Notes under the pieces: generated by a model
What the model was told of the DNA's origin: nothing
Seen by the model: the letters and a program-made list of their open reading frames with translations, nothing else
Databases searched by the model: none
Part shown: piece by piece, positions 22,627 through 24,311 of the stretch
Position numbering within the stretch: position 1 is the stretch's first letter
Layout of the letters: every line of letters starts with the position of its first letter
From: Rhodobiaceae bacterium
GTDB lineage: Bacteria; Pseudomonadota; Alphaproteobacteria; RS24
Assembly: GCA_002683515.1 (NCBI GenBank)
Contig: NYTN01000012.1
Location: 1 to 24,311, forward strand
Direction: 5' to 3'
DNA: 24,311 nucleotides
Translations under genes and position numbers: made by a program

Positions 22627-24032
22627 TGAAATATATCAGCACACGCGGCACCGCCCCAGTTCTTGATTTTGAAGATACGCTTCTGGCGGGTCTTGCGACT
22701 GATGGTGGACTCTACGTGCCTGAAAGTTGGCCGCGCCTGTCGCGCGAAACGCTGGCGAGTTTCAAGGATAAATCCTATGCCGAGGTAGCCTATGAGGTCT
22801 TGCAGCCCTTTATTGGAGGCACGCCTGATAATGATCGCTTCAGGGAAATTCTGGGGTCCGCATATCAGGCCTTTGAAGTTCCTGATGTTGCTCCTGTTGT
22901 GCCGTTGGGCGGCCGGCATTATTTGCTGGAACTTTTTCATGGCCCGACCCTTGCCTTTAAAGATGTTGCTATGCAACTTCTCGCGCGTCTAATGGATGAA
23001 GCCTTGTCACGTCGTGGTCGACGCGCAACAATTATCGGAGCGACCTCAGGTGATACGGGCGGCGCAGCAATTGAGGCGTTTCGCGGACGCGAAAATATAG
23101 ATATTTTCATTTTCTTTCCCGAGGGGCGTGTATCCGACGTTCAAAGAAAACAAATGACAACTCCGACGGACTCAAATGTTCATGCGCTTGCTATTGACGG
23201 AACATTTGACGACTGTCAGGCGCTTGTCAAAGATATGTTTAACGATGCGGATTTCCGTCACGAAACCGGTCTAGCGGGTGTGAATTCGATTAACTGGGCG
23301 CGTGTCATGGCGCAAACAGTTTATTATTTCACGGCATCAGCGCAGTTGAGTGGTCCTGATAAAGAGGTTGCTTTTTCTGTTCCGACTGGAAACTTTGGTG
23401 ATATTTTTGCCGGATATGTTGCCAAGCAGATGGGTTTACCAATCGCGCAACTTATTATTGCGACAAATATAAATGACATTCTCGCGCGGGTGCTCAAGAC
23501 AGGTACTTATGAAATTGGGGATGTTGTAGCCTCAACCAGTCCGAGTATGGATATTCAGGTGTCGAGTAATTTTGAACGTCTATTATTTGAGGTCACTGGC
23601 CGCAATACTGCTGAAGTTTGTCGCTTAATGAGAGAATTGACCGGTAAAAGAAAATTCTCACTTTCTTCAAAAGTGCTTGATGTTATTCGCGGAAGTTTTG
23701 CCGCTGAGCGTGTTGATGAAGTTGAGACTGCAAAAATCATTAAGGATATTTTTGAGAAGGACGGGATGTTGCTCGATCCGCATACCGCTGTTGGATATGG
23801 TGCGGCTCTGCGTAGTGACTTACCGGTTTCAACGCCTATAGTGACGCTTGCCACCGCCCATCCTGCTAAATTCCCTACCTCTGTCGAAAAGGCCTGCAAT
23901 CGTCAGGCGGAAGAAATTATCGATACCCCTGAAAGGGTTAAGGTGATGATGAAGCAAGACGAAACATACGAAACTTGCCCCAATGATCTTGCCCAGGTTC
24001 AAGACTTTATTCGGCAGAAAAAAACTGACTGA
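22626..24032 (+). CDS. thrC: Threonine synthase
   Basis: PLP enzyme converting O-phosphohomoserine to threonine, in the cytosol. The PLP lysine is Lys112 in HGPTLAFKDVAMQ (105-117); phosphate binding is by ATSGDTGGAAIEAF (139-152). NWARVMAQTVYYF and SVPTGNFGDIFAGYVAKQMG are further conserved segments, and the N-terminus (KYISTRG, DGGLYVPE) is the standard threonine-synthase start. Length 468 is normal for this class. The start is GTG at 22626, overlapping the SURF1 stop by one base; the sequence MKYISTRG aligns with the usual family N-terminus, so the GTG is credible. It probably depends at least partly on the oxidase operon for expression and on re-initiation for translation. Confidence 0.96.
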   Translation: MKYISTRGTAPVLDFEDTLLAGLATDGGLYVPESWPRLSRETLASFKDKSYAEVAYEVLQPFIGGTPDNDRFREILGSAYQAFEVPDVAPVVPLGGRHYLLELFHGPTLAFKDVAMQLLARLMDEALSRRGRRATIIGATSGDTGGAAIEAFRGRENIDIFIFFPEGRVSDVQRKQMTTPTDSNVHALAIDGTFDDCQALVKDMFNDADFRHETGLAGVNSINWARVMAQTVYYFTASAQLSGPDKEVAFSVPTGNFGDIFAGYVAKQMGLPIAQLIIATNINDILARVLKTGTYEIGDVVASTSPSMDIQVSSNFERLLFEVTGRNTAEVCRLMRELTGKRKFSLSSKVLDVIRGSFAAERVDEVETAKIIKDIFEKDGMLLDPHTAVGYGAALRSDLPVSTPIVTLATAHPAKFPTSVEKACNRQAEEIIDTPERVKVMMKQDETYETCPNDLAQVQDFIRQKKTD

Positions 24033-24055
24033 AGAAATTTGGAACTGAACGGCTT

Positions 24056-24084
24056 TTAACTTTGCCGGTATTCCGTGATATAAT
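24056..24084 (+). promoter_or_regulatory. Promoter with TATAAT ahead of the last gene
   Basis: TTAACT (24056-24061, four of six matches) and a perfect TATAAT (24079-24084) separated by 17 bases, in the 58-base gap after thrC. The predicted start of transcription (six bases past the -10) is 24091, the A of the next gene's ATG. Confidence 0.6.
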
Positions 24085-24090
24085 GAAAAA

Positions 24091-24311
24091 ATGAAGAAAA
24101 TCACGGATATTGCAGGGGTAAATGTTATCCGACTGTTACGACACGCTGTTCTGGTATTTTTGTGTTTCCTTGCGTTGCTTCCGGCACAGGCTTTGTTGCC
24201 TTCAAAAGCCTTGGCTGTCGATGTTGTGCTTGTCTCCAGCAATATGCGTTATATAGATCTTACGCGGCATATTAAGCAGGTTAAGCCAGGTATATACGAT
24301 TTTGCCATCCA
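24091..24311 (+). CDS. Exported or membrane protein, N-terminal part (unidentified)
   Basis: Seventy-three codons are visible before the window ends. An N-region with Lys and Arg (MKKITDIAGVNVIRLLRH) leads into a hydrophobic stretch (about 19-36, HAVLVFLCFLALLPAQAL) and a probable cleavage near SKALA-VD (about 42), so the protein is exported or anchored. The mature start VDVVLVSSNMRYIDLTRHI faintly recalls the extracellular start of 7TMR-DISM-type sensor proteins, but that is a guess. An M16 peptidase often follows thrC in relatives as far as I recall, and this N-terminus does not look like one. No Shine-Dalgarno is present; the ATG sits at the predicted transcription start. An ATG eight bases upstream (24083) meets a stop after three codons. 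Confidence 0.6.
   Translation, partial: MKKITDIAGVNVIRLLRHAVLVFLCFLALLPAQALLPSKALAVDVVLVSSNMRYIDLTRHIKQVKPGIYDFAI

Noticed and set aside
24049..24069. Weak CGGC/GCCG hairpin after thrC as a terminator
   Set aside because: Only a 4-bp stem with a ten-base loop and no T-run after it.
23829..24242. 137-residue open frame on the minus strand across the end of thrC
   Set aside because: Antisense to the conserved thrC end and to the signal-peptide gene; no ribosome site or motif seen.
1..24311. A hidden defence system, mobile element, CRISPR array or biosynthetic cluster
   Set aside because: Nearly every base is accounted for by recognisable core genes with tight spacing; no repeats, integrase, transposase or unusual composition were seen.

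Overview
The window is an ordinary-looking but dense stretch of core chromosome from an alphaproteobacterium with a moderate, slightly AT-leaning base composition. The assignment rests on gene content and order: an xseA / DUF2093 pair beside a lipid A block, a plant/alphaproteobacterial-type glutamate-cysteine ligase next to rsmE, and an aa3 oxidase operon of the order coxB-coxA-ctaB-(coxF)-ctaG-coxC-DUF983-surf1 followed by thrC. A marine Rhodospirillales or SAR116-like lineage would fit, but I cannot fix the genus from sequence alone. I see no tRNA, rRNA, CRISPR array, insertion sequence, phage gene or plasmid function.

Layout. Positions 1-546 (minus) hold the start of purD. A divergent spacer separates it from a rightward trio, xseA, a DUF2093 gene and an M23 peptidase gene (693-3216), joined by two ATGA overlaps. 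This trio meets, with no spacer at all, the end of a leftward run of seven genes (3217-11203). Read in transcription order that run is pmbA, cysQ, msbA, a DUF374 acyltransferase, waaA, lpxK and an lpxL-type acyltransferase. It covers lipid A phosphorylation, Kdo addition, acylation and flipping, behind a good promoter at 11274-11303. ubiA (minus) lies just upstream and is divergent from rsmE and gshA (plus, 12397-14599). gshA converges on tldD (14621-16039, minus), which has a TTGACA/TATTAT promoter. tldD and pmbA encode the two halves of the TldD/TldE protease and are therefore split across the window.

From 16307 to 22626 the plus strand carries a compact cytochrome c oxidase operon. It encodes subunits II, I and III, the haem O synthase CtaB, the copper chaperone CtaG, the assembly factor SURF1, a 54-residue CoxF-like membrane protein and a zinc-ribbon DUF983 membrane protein. 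thrC follows with a one-base overlap and a GTG start. The window ends inside the signal-peptide region of an unidentified exported protein whose start codon lies exactly where a TATAAT promoter would begin transcription, suggesting a leaderless mRNA.

I did not find a convincing new multi-gene system. The items most worth checking are small: the leaderless start at the right end, two stem-loops placed between operon genes (cysQ/msbA and ctaG/coxC), an inverted repeat over the tldD promoter, a possible clamp-binding tail on XseA, a His-to-Asp change in a metal-ligand position of the M23 peptidase, and the conserved but poorly understood DUF2093, DUF983 and CoxF proteins.
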